Numbered from the stretch's first letter, positions 8,717 to 18,506 are shown. The stretch is 32,811 nt of DNA from Phaeobacter sp. HF9A (GCF_011806385.1 NZ_JAATOX010000036.1:1-32811); one strand, 5' to 3'. A program made the numbers and translations. Notes: generated by a model not told the origin, from the letters alone.

Positions 8717-10263
8717 ATCTGCGACCGGTCGCGACATGGCCCGGAACCTGCGCCGCCCTTGGGGTGGCGCTTCTGGTTCTGGGCACATTGGCCGCCGTGG
8801 CCCTGCGGGCCGAGGGCGGGCGCGGGTTCGGGGCTGCCGATTGGGCGGCCCTGCGCTTCACCCTGATCCAGGCGAGTCTTTCGGCACTGTTCAGTGTCGG
8901 ACTGGCGGTGCCGGTCGCGCGGGCCCTGGCGCGGCGGCGCTTCATCGGGCGGCGGATCCTGATCACCCTGCTTGGCGCGCCCTTCATCCTGCCGGTGATC
9001 GTCGCCATTCTCGGCCTGCTAGCGGTCTTTGGCCGCTCCGGCTGGCTCAGCGATCTGCTGGGGTTCGTGGGATTGGCACCGGTGCAGATCTACGGGCTGC
9101 ACGGGGTGGTGATTGCGCATGTGTTTTTCAATCTTCCGCTGGCGACGCGCCTGATCCTGCAGGGCTGGCAGGAAATCCCGGCAGAGCGCTTTCGTCTGGC
9201 GGCGCAGCTCGATGCCGGGCCGCGCGCCATGTGGTCCCTGCTCGAAGCGCCGATGCTGCGTCAGGTGCTGCCGGGCGCCCTCGCGGTGGTCTTTGCCATT
9301 TGCCTGTCGAGCTTTGCCGTGGCGCTCACCCTGGGCGGTGGCCCCCGTGCCACGACGCTGGAGCTGGCGATTTATCAGGCGTTTCATTTTGATTTTGATC
9401 TTGGCCGGGCGGCCATGCTGTCAGCGGTGCAACTTGTCCTGACCGTGGTGGCGGCGCTTCTGGCCCTGCGCGTACCGCCGGGCGAAGGATTTGGCGCCGG
9501 TCTCGACCGGGCGGTGTCCAGGTGGGACGGCAGCGGGCGCAGAACACGCCTGTGGGATGCCAGCTGGATCTGCCTCGCGGCGCTGTTTCTGATGCTGCCC
9601 TTGTTGGCGGTGTTGCTCTCCGGGCTGCCCGGGCTTTTGTCCCTGCCCGCCTCGGTCTGGCGCGCGGCCTGGGTCTCGGTGCAGGTGGCGGCGCTGAGCA
9701 CCCTGCTGCTGGTCTCGATCGCACTGCCGCTGGCAACAAGCATCGCCTTGGGGCGTAAGGCACTGGGCGAGGTGGCCGGGCTCCTTGGGCTGGCAGCCTC
9801 GCCTTTGGTGATCGGCACGGGGCTTTTTCTGCTGATCTATCCGATCGCGGAGCCTGCTGCGTTGGCGCTGCCGGTGACGGCGCTGGTCAATATGGTGATG
9901 GCGCTGCCCTTTGCGCTGCGCATTCTGGTGCCCCGCATGCGGCAGGTGATGAACCAAAGCGCCCGGCTGGCCCTTGCACTGGATATGCGGGGCCCTGCTG
10001 TCTGGCGCCGGGTGATCCTGCCGCGCTGTCGGGCGCAGATCGGCTTTGCCGCCGGGTTGACGGCGGCGCTGTCGCTTGGCGATCTGGGGGTGATTGCGCT
10101 GTTTGCGGACCCGGAGGTCGCAACCCTGCCCTTGCAGGTCTATCGCCTGATGGGGGCCTATCGGATGCAGACGGCGCAGGGCGCTGCCTTGCTGCTCTTT
10201 GCCCTCTCGATGGGGGCGTTTTGGCTATTGGACCGAGGAGGGCGCTATCATGCTGAGGCTTGA
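8692..10263 (+). CDS. thiP: Thiamine ABC transporter permease ThiP
   Basis: The 523-residue inner-membrane permease has about twelve hydrophobic segments in two tandem BPD-type halves, each with an EAA-like loop: LILQGWQEIPAERFRLAAQLDAGPRAMWSLLEAPMLRQVLPG in the first half and RQVMNQSARLALALDMRGPAVWRRVILPRCRAQIG in the second. The fused two-half layout and length are those of ThiP. The ATG at 8692 overlaps the thiB end by 25 bases and has GGA upstream. The 3' end overlaps thiQ by 14 bases, so the three genes are coupled. Confidence 0.93.
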   Translation: MAQRAQPINLRPVATWPGTCAALGVALLVLGTLAAVALRAEGGRGFGAADWAALRFTLIQASLSALFSVGLAVPVARALARRRFIGRRILITLLGAPFILPVIVAILGLLAVFGRSGWLSDLLGFVGLAPVQIYGLHGVVIAHVFFNLPLATRLILQGWQEIPAERFRLAAQLDAGPRAMWSLLEAPMLRQVLPGALAVVFAICLSSFAVALTLGGGPRATTLELAIYQAFHFDFDLGRAAMLSAVQLVLTVVAALLALRVPPGEGFGAGLDRAVSRWDGSGRRTRLWDASWICLAALFLMLPLLAVLLSGLPGLLSLPASVWRAAWVSVQVAALSTLLLVSIALPLATSIALGRKALGEVAGLLGLAASPLVIGTGLFLLIYPIAEPAALALPVTALVNMVMALPFALRILVPRMRQVMNQSARLALALDMRGPAVWRRVILPRCRAQIGFAAGLTAALSLGDLGVIALFADPEVATLPLQVYRLMGAYRMQTAQGAALLLFALSMGAFWLLDRGGRYHAEA

Positions 10264-10957
10264 CGCCATCGACATCAACAAGGGCGGGTTTCGCCTCTCC
10301 GGGGATGTACAGATCTCAAAGGGCACGCGCGTTGCGGTCATCGGTCCCTCTGGCGCGGGGAAATCGACCTTGCTGGAGGCGCTTGCGGGATTTCAGCCCC
10401 TGACGGGTGGGCGGATCCTGTGGCAGGGCGAGGACCTCGCCCCGCTGAGCCCCGGCAAGCGCCCGATGGCGATGCTGTTTCAGGACGGCAACCTGTTTCC
10501 GCATCTGACCATTCGCCAGAATGTACGTCTTGGCATTGACGCCAACCGGCGCTTGACCGCTGAGGAAGAGACTCGCGTGACGGAGGCCCTCGCCCGGGTC
10601 GGGCTGGCCGGGCTGGAAGAGCGCAAGCCCGCTGCCCTCTCTGGCGGACAACAAAGCCGGGCGGCGCTGGCGCGTGTGCTGGTGCAGGGGCGCGATCTCT
10701 TGTTGCTGGATGAACCCTTTGCAGCGCTGGGGCCGGCGCTTAAGGCAGAGATGCTCGATCTGGTGGCCGAAATCGCGACGGAAAGCGGCGCGACGCTCCT
10801 GATGGTCAGCCATGACCCACAGGACGCGCGCCGGATCGCGGATCAGGTTGTGTTGGTGGCGGATGGGAAAATCCATACCGCGGCACCGACGGCGGAGCTG
10901 TTGGACAACCCGCCCCCGGCCCTTCGCGCCTATCTGGGCACCCCGGCGGCGATTTGA
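10250..10957 (+). CDS. thiQ: Thiamine ABC transporter ATP-binding protein ThiQ
   Basis: The 235-residue ATPase has Walker A GPSGAGKS (32-39), a Q-loop region MLFQDGNLFPHLT, signature LSGGQQSRAALAR, Walker B LLLLDEPFAAL and the switch histidine in LMVSHDPQDA. The frame opens 17 codons earlier, but the ATG at 10250 follows GAGGAGGG and yields the normal ThiQ N-terminus (MLRLDAIDI). It powers thiamine import through ThiP at the inner membrane. It is the last gene of the TPP-controlled operon. Confidence 0.94.
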   Translation: MLRLDAIDINKGGFRLSGDVQISKGTRVAVIGPSGAGKSTLLEALAGFQPLTGGRILWQGEDLAPLSPGKRPMAMLFQDGNLFPHLTIRQNVRLGIDANRRLTAEEETRVTEALARVGLAGLEERKPAALSGGQQSRAALARVLVQGRDLLLLDEPFAALGPALKAEMLDLVAEIATESGATLLMVSHDPQDARRIADQVVLVADGKIHTAAPTAELLDNPPPALRAYLGTPAAI

Positions 10958-11044
10958 TCCTCTCCTTGGTATTTTTTGCGATAGCCCATTTCCATCGACG
11001 CATCGGTCTCGCTAGGGTTGCACCATCAAGAGAAGGTGACTGCC

Positions 11045-11647
11045 ATGAAGCTCTATTATTCCCCAGCCTCGCCCTTTGTGCGCAAAGTGATGCTGGTTCT
11101 CCATGAAACCGGACAGATCACTGACGTTGACGTGCTGCCGGTCCAAACCTCGGTCACCCACCCCGATGCCGGCCTGGCGGCCAGCAACCCGCTGGCAAAG
11201 ATCCCGGCGCTGACGCGCGACGGTGGCCCGACACTCTATGACAGCCGGGTGATCTGCGAGTTCCTGGATGAGCGCGCCGGAGGGGCACTCTACAAGGGGG
11301 GCTGGGATATAAAGGTGCTGGAAGCGACAGCGGACGGTATTGCCGATGCGGCGGTTTTGATGGCCTATGAGACCCGCATGCGCCCCGAAGACAAACAATG
11401 GGACGCCTGGATCGAAGCACAGCGCAGCAAGATACTCGGCGCTTGCGCGGCGGTGGAAGCGCGCTGGATGCCCACGCTGACAGGGCCGTTGAATATCGGT
11501 CAGCTCGCGATGGCGGCGGCGCTGGCCTATGTCGATTTTCGCCACCCGAATGCGGGTTGGCGGGAGGGAAACCCGCAGTTGAGCGACTGGCTGCTCGCCT
11601 TCGAATCGCGCCCCTCGATGGTGGCGACTCGCGCAGAAGCCAGCTGA
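11045..11647 (+). CDS. Glutathione S-transferase family protein
   Basis: The 200-residue protein has an N-terminal thioredoxin-like GST domain (MKLYYSPASPFVRKVMLVLHETG, with SNPLAKIPAL and the glutathione-contacting DSRVICEFLDE) and a helical C-terminal domain (WMPTLTGPLNIGQLAMAAALAYVDFRHPNAGW). These are standard GST features; the substrate cannot be predicted. The start at 11045 follows AAGGTGA at a good distance, and an in-frame ATG at 11018 is too far upstream to be likely. It stands alone between thiBPQ and petABC, with 87 bases before it and 235 after it. Confidence 0.9.
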   Translation: MKLYYSPASPFVRKVMLVLHETGQITDVDVLPVQTSVTHPDAGLAASNPLAKIPALTRDGGPTLYDSRVICEFLDERAGGALYKGGWDIKVLEATADGIADAAVLMAYETRMRPEDKQWDAWIEAQRSKILGACAAVEARWMPTLTGPLNIGQLAMAAALAYVDFRHPNAGWREGNPQLSDWLLAFESRPSMVATRAEAS

Positions 11648-11882
11648 GTCCGGTTTCACAGAGTGTTAAACAGCATATGCCAGATAGGAGCTCATCACCC
11701 CCGGGAAGACGCAGCAATGCAACGGTTCGATGAAAGAATACCACTCTCGGGCCTACCTGCGCGGCTTTGACCGCTAGACGAACCCGGTTTGCATCGCTAG
11801 ACACGCGGCTGAGTCACCGCATTGTGAGCGCGGTGCAAGCGCATGTTTGCCCTAAACGGGCGCTGGAATTGGAGAAAACCTC

Positions 11883-12443
11883 GTGTCCCACGCAGAAGAC
11901 CACGAAGGAACCCGGAGAGATTTCCTCTACTACGCCACTGCCGGCGCCGGGGCAGTCACCGCGGGTGCCGCTATTTGGCCCCTGGTCAACCAGATGAATC
12001 CCTCGGCGGATGTTCAGGCCCTGTCCTCGATTATTGTCGATGTGTCAGGTGTAGAGGTCGGCACGCAGCTGACGGTCATGTATCTCGGAAAGCCGGTGTT
12101 CATTCGCCGCCGTACCGAGAAAGAGATCGAAGAAGGCCGCGCGGTGAAAATGGAAGAGTTGGTCGATACCAATTCGGAAAACGCCAACAAGCCCGGGACC
12201 GACGCGGACGATATCAACCGCACGCTTGACGACGCCGGCGAATGGCTGGTGATGATGGGTGTGTGTACCCACCTCGGCTGTGTGCCTCTGGGCAACAACT
12301 CCGGTGATTTCGACGGCTGGTTCTGCCCCTGTCACGGGTCGCACTACGACACCGCTGGGCGTATCCGCAAAGGCCCCGCACCGCGGAACCTTCCCATCCC
12401 GTTGGCTGAGTTCACCGACGCAACCACCATCAAGCTGGGATAA
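11883..12443 (+). CDS. petA: Ubiquinol-cytochrome c reductase Rieske iron-sulfur subunit
   Basis: The 186-residue subunit of the cytochrome bc1 complex starts at a GTG with GGAG 9 bases upstream. A twin-arginine signal anchor ([25 protein letters not shown], 11-35) tethers the periplasmic head. The [2Fe-2S] ligands are visible as C128, H130 (CTHLGC) and C148, H151 (CPCHGS), with C133 and C150 for the disulfide. The insertion [21 protein letters not shown] before the cluster is typical of alphaproteobacterial Rieske proteins. It heads petABC (12 and 18 bases between genes). Confidence 0.97.
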   Translation: MSHAEDHEGTRRDFLYYATAGAGAVTAGAAIWPLVNQMNPSADVQALSSIIVDVSGVEVGTQLTVMYLGKPVFIRRRTEKEIEEGRAVKMEELVDTNSENANKPGTDADDINRTLDDAGEWLVMMGVCTHLGCVPLGNNSGDFDGWFCPCHGSHYDTAGRIRKGPAPRNLPIPLAEFTDATTIKLG

Positions 12444-12455
12444 GGAGCCGCGCGC

Positions 12456-13784
12456 ATGTCTGGAATTCCCCACGACCATTACGAGCCGAAGACGGGCGCC
12501 GAGAAGTGGCTGCACAGCCGCTTGCCCATCGTCGGCCTGATCTATGACACCATCATGATCCCCACCCCGAAGAACCTGAACTGGTGGTGGATCTGGGGCA
12601 TCGTGCTGGCCTTCTGCCTGGTGCTGCAAATCGCCACCGGTATTGTTCTGGTGATGCATTACACGCCGCATGTGGATCTGGCCTTTGCCAGCGTCGAGCA
12701 CATCATGCGTGACGTGAACGGCGGCTATATGCTGCGCTATCTGCACGCCAACGGTGCGTCGCTGTTCTTTGTTGCCGTCTATATCCACATCTTCCGCGGT
12801 CTGTTCTACGGCTCCTACAAGGCCCCGCGTGAGGTCACCTGGATTGTCGGCATGCTGATTTTCGTGCTGATGATGGGTACCGGTTTCATGGGCTACGTTC
12901 TGCCCTGGGGTCAGATGTCCTTCTGGGGCGCGACCGTGATCACCGGCCTGTTCGGCGCCATCCCGTTCATTGGCGAACCGATCCAGACCTGGCTCCTTGG
13001 TGGGCCGGCCGTGGGCAACGCCACCCTGAACCGCTTCTTCTCGCTGCACTACCTGCTGCCCTTCGTCATCGCGGCGCTGGTGATCGTGCACATCTGGGCC
13101 TTCCACACCACCGGCAACAACAACCCGACCGGTATTGACGTGCGCAAGGGCTCCAAGGAAGAAGCCAAGAAAGACACCCTGCCCTTCTGGCCCTACTTCG
13201 TGATCAAGGATTTCCTTGGCCTCGCGATCGTGCTGGTGGTGTTCTGGGCCGTCGTTGGCTTCATGCCGAACTACCTTGGCCACCCGGACAACTACATCGA
13301 AGCCAACCCGCTTCAGACCCCGGCGCATATCGTGCCCGAATGGTACTTCCTGCCGTTCTACGCGATCCTGCGGGCGTTTACATCCGAAGTGTGGGTGGTG
13401 CAGATCGCCTCCTTCGTCACCGGCGGTATCGTGGATGCGAAGTTCTTTGGCGTGATTGCCATGTTCGGTGCGATCGCCGTAATGGCGCTGGTGCCTTGGC
13501 TTGACACCTCCCGCGTGCGCTCGGGCAAGTATCGCCCGCAGTTCAAGTGGTGGTTCCTGCTGCTGGTCATCGACTTCTTTGCCCTGATGTGGCTGGGGGC
13601 GATGCCTGCGGAAGAGCCTTATGCGTCGTTCTCGCTGATCGCATCCGCCTATTGGTTCGGCTACTTCCTGGTGATCCTGCCGCTCTTGGGTGTGATCGAA
13701 AAGCCGGAGGCGATGCCTGCCACCATCGAAGAGGATTTCGAAAGCCATTATGGCAAGAAATCCGAAGCTACTCCTGCTGAATAA
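12456..13784 (+). CDS. petB: Cytochrome b subunit of the bc1 complex
   Basis: The 442-residue integral membrane protein has the bis-heme cytochrome b core: [62 protein letters not shown], a [18 protein letters not shown] Qo-site helix and the quinol-oxidation motif [13 protein letters not shown] (PEWY). Histidine ligands occur in the expected pairs in the second and fourth helices. It oxidises ubiquinol and passes electrons to the Rieske protein and the low-potential hemes. The start has AAGGAG 8 bases upstream. The length suits the single-chain bacterial form. Confidence 0.98.
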   Translation: MSGIPHDHYEPKTGAEKWLHSRLPIVGLIYDTIMIPTPKNLNWWWIWGIVLAFCLVLQIATGIVLVMHYTPHVDLAFASVEHIMRDVNGGYMLRYLHANGASLFFVAVYIHIFRGLFYGSYKAPREVTWIVGMLIFVLMMGTGFMGYVLPWGQMSFWGATVITGLFGAIPFIGEPIQTWLLGGPAVGNATLNRFFSLHYLLPFVIAALVIVHIWAFHTTGNNNPTGIDVRKGSKEEAKKDTLPFWPYFVIKDFLGLAIVLVVFWAVVGFMPNYLGHPDNYIEANPLQTPAHIVPEWYFLPFYAILRAFTSEVWVVQIASFVTGGIVDAKFFGVIAMFGAIAVMALVPWLDTSRVRSGKYRPQFKWWFLLLVIDFFALMWLGAMPAEEPYASFSLIASAYWFGYFLVILPLLGVIEKPEAMPATIEEDFESHYGKKSEATPAE

Positions 13785-13802
13785 GAAGAAGGACAGCTAC
13801 CC

Positions 13803-14594
13803 ATGTTCAAGAAACTTGTAACCGGTGCTGCCCTTGCTCTGGCACTTCTCCCGGCCGCATCCTATGCGTCCGGGGAAGGTGGGCATGTGGAGGATTTCGC
13901 CTTCTCGTTTGAGGGCCCCTTTGGCACCTATGATCAAAACCAGCTGCAACGCGGCCTGCAAATCTTTACCGAGGTTTGCGCGGCTTGCCACGGGCTGAAG
14001 CAGGTTCCGATCCGCACGCTCGCGGATGAGGGCGGCGTTGGTCTTCCCGAAGACCAGGTGCGCGCCTATGCCGCCGGGAACTTCGAGGTGTTTGACCCCG
14101 AGCTTGACGACTTCCGTCCGGCAAAACCGGTGGATCACTTCCCGGAAAACAATGGCGTCGGCGCCCCGGACCTCAGCCTGATGGCCAAGTCCCGCGCCGG
14201 TTTCCACGGCCCCTATGGTCTGGGTATCAACCAGATCATCAAGGGCATGGGCGGACCGGAGTATATTGCCTCGCTGCTGGCTGGCTACACTGGCGAGACC
14301 AAGGAAGAAGCGGGCACCACCTTCTATGAGAACCACGCGTTCCCGAGCGGCTGGATCTCCATGCCGCCGCCGCTGGCCGGTGAGGATGTGGAATTCGCCG
14401 ATGGTCATTCCAACGAGCTGCATCACGAGGCGCAGGACGTTGCGGCCTTCCTGATGTGGGCCGCCGAGCCGAAGATGATGGCACGTAAACAAGCCGGTTT
14501 TGTCGGTGTGCTGTTCCTGGTCGTCCTGTCGGTCCTGCTCTATCTGACCAACAAGCGCATCTGGGCCCCGCACAAGGGCAAAAAATCGCACTAA
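13803..14594 (+). CDS. petC: Cytochrome c1 subunit of the bc1 complex
   Basis: The 263-residue protein has a signal peptide ([23 protein letters not shown]), a c-type heme motif CAACH (C59, C62, H63), a probable axial methionine in [11 protein letters not shown] and a C-terminal membrane anchor ([23 protein letters not shown]). It accepts electrons from the Rieske subunit and reduces soluble or membrane cytochrome c. It is the last gene of petABC and is followed by a strong terminator. Confidence 0.97.
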   Translation: MFKKLVTGAALALALLPAASYASGEGGHVEDFAFSFEGPFGTYDQNQLQRGLQIFTEVCAACHGLKQVPIRTLADEGGVGLPEDQVRAYAAGNFEVFDPELDDFRPAKPVDHFPENNGVGAPDLSLMAKSRAGFHGPYGLGINQIIKGMGGPEYIASLLAGYTGETKEEAGTTFYENHAFPSGWISMPPPLAGEDVEFADGHSNELHHEAQDVAAFLMWAAEPKMMARKQAGFVGVLFLVVLSVLLYLTNKRIWAPHKGKKSH

Positions 14595-14619
14595 GCGGAC
14601 TGACATATCCTGGATAGAG

Positions 14620-14652
14620 AAACCCCCGGGCCGAAAGGCACGGGGGTTTTTT
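14620..14652 (+). terminator. Intrinsic terminator of petABC
   Basis: AACCCCCG (14621-14628) pairs with CGGGGGTT (14641-14648) around a 12-base loop, followed by an uninterrupted T-run. It starts 26 bases after the petC stop. Confidence 0.9.
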
Positions 14653-14750
14653 CATGGTCAACTCGACGCCGCACGAGGGTGTTTTCGCCAGACCATCACA
14701 CTGAACCTGATCGCCTCAACGGTTCCGGCTGAGGACGTAAATGGGTGGTT

Positions 14751-15610
14751 CTAGCGGTGGTCGTCAGTTGGTTGAAAGTAATCGAAGGTGAGAATCAAAG
14801 CCCCCGATGCGACCTCGGATCGGGTCTGATCCATCACCTCTTCCCGCAACGTTGCCATTTCTTCATCAGTAAGCTCCGGCAATAGGGTGTCTCCAAAACC
14901 ATACTTTTGAACCGTATCGTTAGAAGCTTTGATCGATCTGTCGATCTCGGAAACCCGAACATCCACGTAGCGATTTAGAAGCATCTCTTCCCGCTGCGCT
15001 TCCGTAGTATTGTCAAGGTACTCTTGGGTTATCCCTTTTCTGAAGGTGTGTGGCTCGTCAAGATCCACAAAGTAAGTCATGTACTGCAAACCTTGTGCCC
15101 GCCCGCCAAACATAACGTCCTCATGGTCCATGACAGCATGGGTGGCGAAGCTGAAAAGATCCTCATCCTCGGTCAACGCACGCCCGATGGTTGCCTCCAC
15201 GCGGGATTGAAACTCCTCTTTCATCGCGACCAGTTGGGTATCTCTGATGCCCTTGAGGTCCGACATCACGGTGCCAAGAAGGTCTCCACCGGCGCGTTCG
15301 GTATAGGAGGGACCCTCATAGGTCAGCGGCGCGCGTTCTGCTGTCGCTCCGGTCGCACTGCGTGGGTCTGCGTAAGTCCCGATAAAATCTGGATTTATGG
15401 AGGGACGGTATGTGCTGGCCGAATCCTGCGGAACCGGAGCCTGCGCTGTCTCTGTCACCGTTCCTGTGCTGGCGATGGCAGTGTATTTGGCCGCGTCTGC
15501 GCCCTTTGTGCTCGACGTATCGAGAGAAAGCAGGGGGGGGTATCGGGGCGCTCGAAAGTTGCGCCGAACAGCGCCAATGTGTGGCTGCTGAGGGAAGCAT
15601 TGATCTGCAT
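14751..15610 (-). pseudogene. Hypothetical protein gene with a frameshift at an 8-base homopolymer
   Basis: Two minus-strand frames together look like one gene. The upstream frame starts at an ATG (15610) with GAGG upstream and reads MQINASLSSHTLALFGATFERPDTP. At eight C residues (plus-strand G run, 15533-15540) the frame is one base short of the downstream one, which runs to 14751 and encodes about 250 residues, including FSFATHAVMDHEDVMFGGRAQGLQYMTYFVDLDEPHTF. With 9 (or 6) residues in the run the product would be one protein of about 286 residues. It could be a sequencing error, a real loss or slippage-based on/off switching. The downstream frame alone has no good start, only a GTG at 15458. 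No known family is recognised, and it has no signal peptide or membrane segment. Confidence 0.6.
15533..15540. repeat. G8 homopolymer inside a coding region
   Basis: Eight consecutive G on the plus strand (C8 in the gene's sense) sit exactly where the reading frame breaks. Tracts of this kind are prone to slippage in cells and to miscounting in sequencing. Confidence 0.9.
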
Positions 15611-15792
15611 GTGAATATCCTCAGGTCAAAAGAAAATGAACTTGCAGACAGCTTGGCTGAGTGGGGTTAAAATTCAACAACCTCAGGGAGAAGAAGTGAG
15701 TTGAATTAAAGCTATTCCCTGCTGCGCGCGCGGTTGCGCGATCTGCGCAGAGAAAATTCACGATAGATCGCAGCAACCTCCAGGGGAGACGA

Positions 15793-16317
15793 TCAGGACG
15801 CAAAAAAATTCGAGCTTGGGCTGGCCTTATGAAAGCAGGAAAGGACCTCTGCCGCGTTCTGCGTGGGCGCCGCCGCGCCATCCAGCACGAGGTCGTAGGA
15901 CAGCCCGTGATGCACCGAGTCGTGGTCGCGGGCGGCACTGCCCTTTGGGCGATCACCGCGCCTGGTTTCGCGCGCGTTGAGCGTCCCTAGAGCGGTATGG
16001 AGCCCGACAAAGAGCACCTCATGCGGGCGGAGGAGCTTTTGCAGCTCCCCATGCCAGCCTGGCGTATCAAGGATATGCTCGACGATCAGATCGTTGCCCG
16101 CATCGGCAAAACCCGCAATAGCGCGATGAAAGCCGGAAAAGAACGCAGGGCGCGCGCTTGGCCAGTCCGGGTAGGTCTTGGCATCCCAGGCGCCGCTGTC
16201 GCGCAGATGGTCGATGGAGAGATGCAGGAAGGGGCGACCCGCCTGTTTGCGGATCTCAGCCGCCAGAGTGGATTTGCCGCTGCTGGAGGCCCCGTGCAGA
16301 AACAGGATAAGCGCCAT
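15793..16317 (-). CDS. Chloramphenicol phosphotransferase-like P-loop kinase
   Basis: The 174-residue protein starts MALILFLHGASSSGKST, a Walker A P-loop at 9-17, followed by HLSIDHLRD (the position of the catalytic aspartate in CPT) and DLIVEHIL and VGLHTALGTLNARETRRGDRPKGSAARDHDSVHHGLSYDLVLD, the pattern of the CPT family. Such proteins phosphorylate small-molecule hydroxyls; only the Streptomyces enzyme is known to act on chloramphenicol, so resistance should not be assumed. GGGAGG lies 7 bases before the ATG. It follows mtaB by 18 bases and is probably the last gene of dapF-mtaB-CPT. Confidence 0.85.
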   Translation of the reverse strand: MALILFLHGASSSGKSTLAAEIRKQAGRPFLHLSIDHLRDSGAWDAKTYPDWPSARPAFFSGFHRAIAGFADAGNDLIVEHILDTPGWHGELQKLLRPHEVLFVGLHTALGTLNARETRRGDRPKGSAARDHDSVHHGLSYDLVLDGAAAPTQNAAEVLSCFHKASPSSNFFAS

Positions 16318-16335
16318 ATCGGGCCTCCCTTGGCG

Positions 16336-17601
16336 TCAGGTGGTGAGCTGGCCGCCGCTGACCCCGGTGATGGTTGCGGTGAGCAGCGCGCCCTCGGTCC
16401 GGGGCGCGGCAAAAGAGACCTCGGTGAACTGTTCCGTGCGGCCCATATGGGGATTTTCCATCAGGATGCGATGGGTCTGCCCCACCTGCGCCGCGAGATG
16501 TTTTTCGACCTGCGCATCGCCCGCCGCGCGCAGGCGGGCAGCGCGGTCCTTGATGACATTGCCATTGACCTGGTTCGGAATCTTGGCCGCCGGGGTGCCC
16601 TCGCGCTTTGAATAGGGGAAGACATGCAGCCAGGTCAGGTCGCATTCGGTCACCAGCTTGAGTGAATTTTCGAAATGCGCCTCTGTTTCGGTGGGAAAGC
16701 CGGCGATGATATCAGCGCCAAAGGTCATTTCGGGGCGCAGCTTGCGGGCTTCCTCGGCAAAGCGGATGGCGTCATCGCGCAAATGCCGCCGCTTCATCCG
16801 CTTCAGGATCATGTCGTCGCCATGTTGCAGCGATAGATGCAAATGCGGCATCAGGCGCGGCTCGGTCGCAATGGCCTGCATCAGGTTCTCGTCCACCTCG
16901 ATGGAATCAATCGACGAGATCCGCAGGCGCGGCAGATCCGGCACCAGTTTCAGTATTCGCATCACCAGATCGCCGAGCTTCGGCGTTGCGGGCAGATCCG
17001 CGCCCCAACTGGTGAGGTCAACCCCGGTCAGCACCACCTCGTTATAGCCCTTGTCGACCAGTCGCTTGATCTGATCCACCACGACCCCCGCCGGCACCGA
17101 ACGCGAATTGCCGCGGCCGTAGGGGATGATGCAGAAGGTGCAGCGGTGATCACAGCCGTTTTGCACCTGTACATAGGCGCGGCTGCGGGTGCCAAAGCCG
17201 TCGATCAGATGGCTGGCGGTCTCGGTCACCGACATGATGTCATCGACCAGCACCTTTTCCGTGGTGCCGATAAAGTCCGGCCCCTTGGCCATCCGTTGCC
17301 AGGTCTCGGGTCGCATCTTCTCGCTGTTGCCGATGACCTGGGTGACCTCGCTCATGGCGGCAAAGGTCTCGGGCTCGGTCTGTGCGGCGCAGCCGGTGAC
17401 GATGATCGGCGCATCGGGGTTTTCCCGGCGCAGCTTGCGGATTTCCTGCCGCGCCTTGCGCACCGCCTCGGCGGTGACGGCGCAGGTGTTGACCACCACG
17501 GCGTTCTCCAGCCCGGCCTGGCGGCTGAGCTCCTTCATCGCCTCGGTCTCATAGGCGTTGAGCCGGCAGCCGAGGGTGGTAAATTTGGGCGCGCCGCTCA
17601 C
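16336..17601 (-). CDS. mtaB: tRNA t6A37 methylthiotransferase MtaB (radical SAM)
   Basis: The 421-residue enzyme converts N6-threonylcarbamoyladenosine-37 in tRNAs to its 2-methylthio form. The N-terminal cluster cysteines are C12 (LGCRLN), C40 (NTCAVT) and C71 (TGCAAQ). The radical-SAM cluster C150-x3-C154-x2-C157 (CDHRCTFCIIPYGRG) follows, and the C-terminus carries a TRAM-like domain (HRILMENPHMGRTEQFTEVSF). It starts at a GTG whose GTGA overlaps the dapF stop, so it is coupled to dapF. A role in modifying ANN-decoding tRNAs such as the nearby tRNA-Lys is known for the family; the proximity itself is probably chance. Confidence 0.94.
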   Translation of the reverse strand: MSGAPKFTTLGCRLNAYETEAMKELSRQAGLENAVVVNTCAVTAEAVRKARQEIRKLRRENPDAPIIVTGCAAQTEPETFAAMSEVTQVIGNSEKMRPETWQRMAKGPDFIGTTEKVLVDDIMSVTETASHLIDGFGTRSRAYVQVQNGCDHRCTFCIIPYGRGNSRSVPAGVVVDQIKRLVDKGYNEVVLTGVDLTSWGADLPATPKLGDLVMRILKLVPDLPRLRISSIDSIEVDENLMQAIATEPRLMPHLHLSLQHGDDMILKRMKRRHLRDDAIRFAEEARKLRPEMTFGADIIAGFPTETEAHFENSLKLVTECDLTWLHVFPYSKREGTPAAKIPNQVNGNVIKDRAARLRAAGDAQVEKHLAAQVGQTHRILMENPHMGRTEQFTEVSFAAPRTEGALLTATITGVSGGQLTT

Positions 17602-18449
17602 GATGTCAGGCTTTCCACGAACTGGCGGGTGAAGCTGCCGCTCGCGACATGCATGGTCGGCCCGGTCATCCAGACGCCATCCTCGCGCCAGTCGATCCAG
17701 AGGGTGCCCCCATCCAGATCAATACGCACCTTGCGCCCTGTGAGGCCCCTGCGCGCCGCTGCGACGGCAGTGGCGCAGGAGGACGACCCCGAAGCCAGCG
17801 TGACTCCCACACCGCGTTCCCAAACCCGCATGCGCAGATGGTCCGGCGCGACGACATGCGCGACCTGCACATTGGTGCGCTCGGGGTACAGCGGATGATG
17901 TTCATAGCGCGGTCCGAACTCCTGCAACGGGATCAAATCCGCATCCTCCACAAAGAAGGTGCAATGGGGGTTGCCCATGCCGGTGGCCGTTGGCCCACCC
18001 TCGATCGGGAGCTCCAGCGTATCCATATCCTCGGCAAGGGGAATCTCGTCCCAGCTGAGCTGCGGCGCCCCCATATTGACCGATGTCAGCCCCTCGCCCG
18101 CATCCCGAGCGAACAGGCTGCCGCGCTGAGTCGTAAGATGCAGTTCGCTTTTGCCCGTTTGCTCCATCAGGAAACGCGCGATGCATCGGGTCGCATTGCC
18201 GCAAGCCGCCGAGGTGGAGCCATCGGCATTGTAAAAGATCAGATGCGCATCAGCTGCGTCTGCCTCCTCGATCACCGCGAGCTGGTCAAAGCCCAGGCCG
18301 AACTGGCGATGGGCGATTCCCTTGATCAGGGCGGGCGTCAAAGCGATGTCTTGCGTACGGGCATCCACGACAACAAAGTCGTTTCCAAGCCCATGCATTT
18401 TCATGAACGGCAACATATGATCGGATCCAGGGGAGGTCATAGGCCGCAT
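17598..18449 (-). CDS. dapF: Diaminopimelate epimerase
   Basis: The protein of up to 283 residues has the DapF start KMHGLGNDFVVVDAR, the first catalytic cysteine in NADGSTSAACGNATRC (C83) and GMGNPHCTFFV. The second catalytic motif, normally ACGTG/ACGSG, reads ASGSSSCA, so serine (S220) occupies the usual cysteine position, with a cysteine five residues later (C225). The enzyme interconverts LL- and meso-diaminopimelate for lysine and peptidoglycan synthesis. The start is uncertain: ATG at 18449 has only AGGT upstream, while ATG at 18416 (MLPFMKMHG) gives a more typical N-terminus. It overlaps mtaB by 4 bases. Confidence 0.88.
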   Translation of the reverse strand: MRPMTSPGSDHMLPFMKMHGLGNDFVVVDARTQDIALTPALIKGIAHRQFGLGFDQLAVIEEADAADAHLIFYNADGSTSAACGNATRCIARFLMEQTGKSELHLTTQRGSLFARDAGEGLTSVNMGAPQLSWDEIPLAEDMDTLELPIEGGPTATGMGNPHCTFFVEDADLIPLQEFGPRYEHHPLYPERTNVQVAHVVAPDHLRMRVWERGVGVTLASGSSSCATAVAAARRGLTGRKVRIDLDGGTLWIDWREDGVWMTGPTMHVASGSFTRQFVESLTS

Positions 18450-18506
18450 ATAGACCTAGTGGGAAAATGAATCCAGAGATTGCGCAGAAAACTTTGCAAA
18501 AGGGGG

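Noticed and set aside
11767-11795. TTGACC-17-TGCATC as a promoter of petABC
   Set aside because: The -10 match is poor (two of six); the real promoter in the 235-base gap cannot be fixed by eye.
12045-13748. Long minus-strand open frame (567 codons) opposite petAB
   Set aside because: It is the shadow of the certain petA and petB genes, is full of His/Gln/Asp runs and has no start signal.
15793-16317. Chloramphenicol resistance gene
   Set aside because: The protein belongs to the CPT fold family, but its location in a housekeeping cluster and the broad substrate range of such kinases do not support a resistance call.
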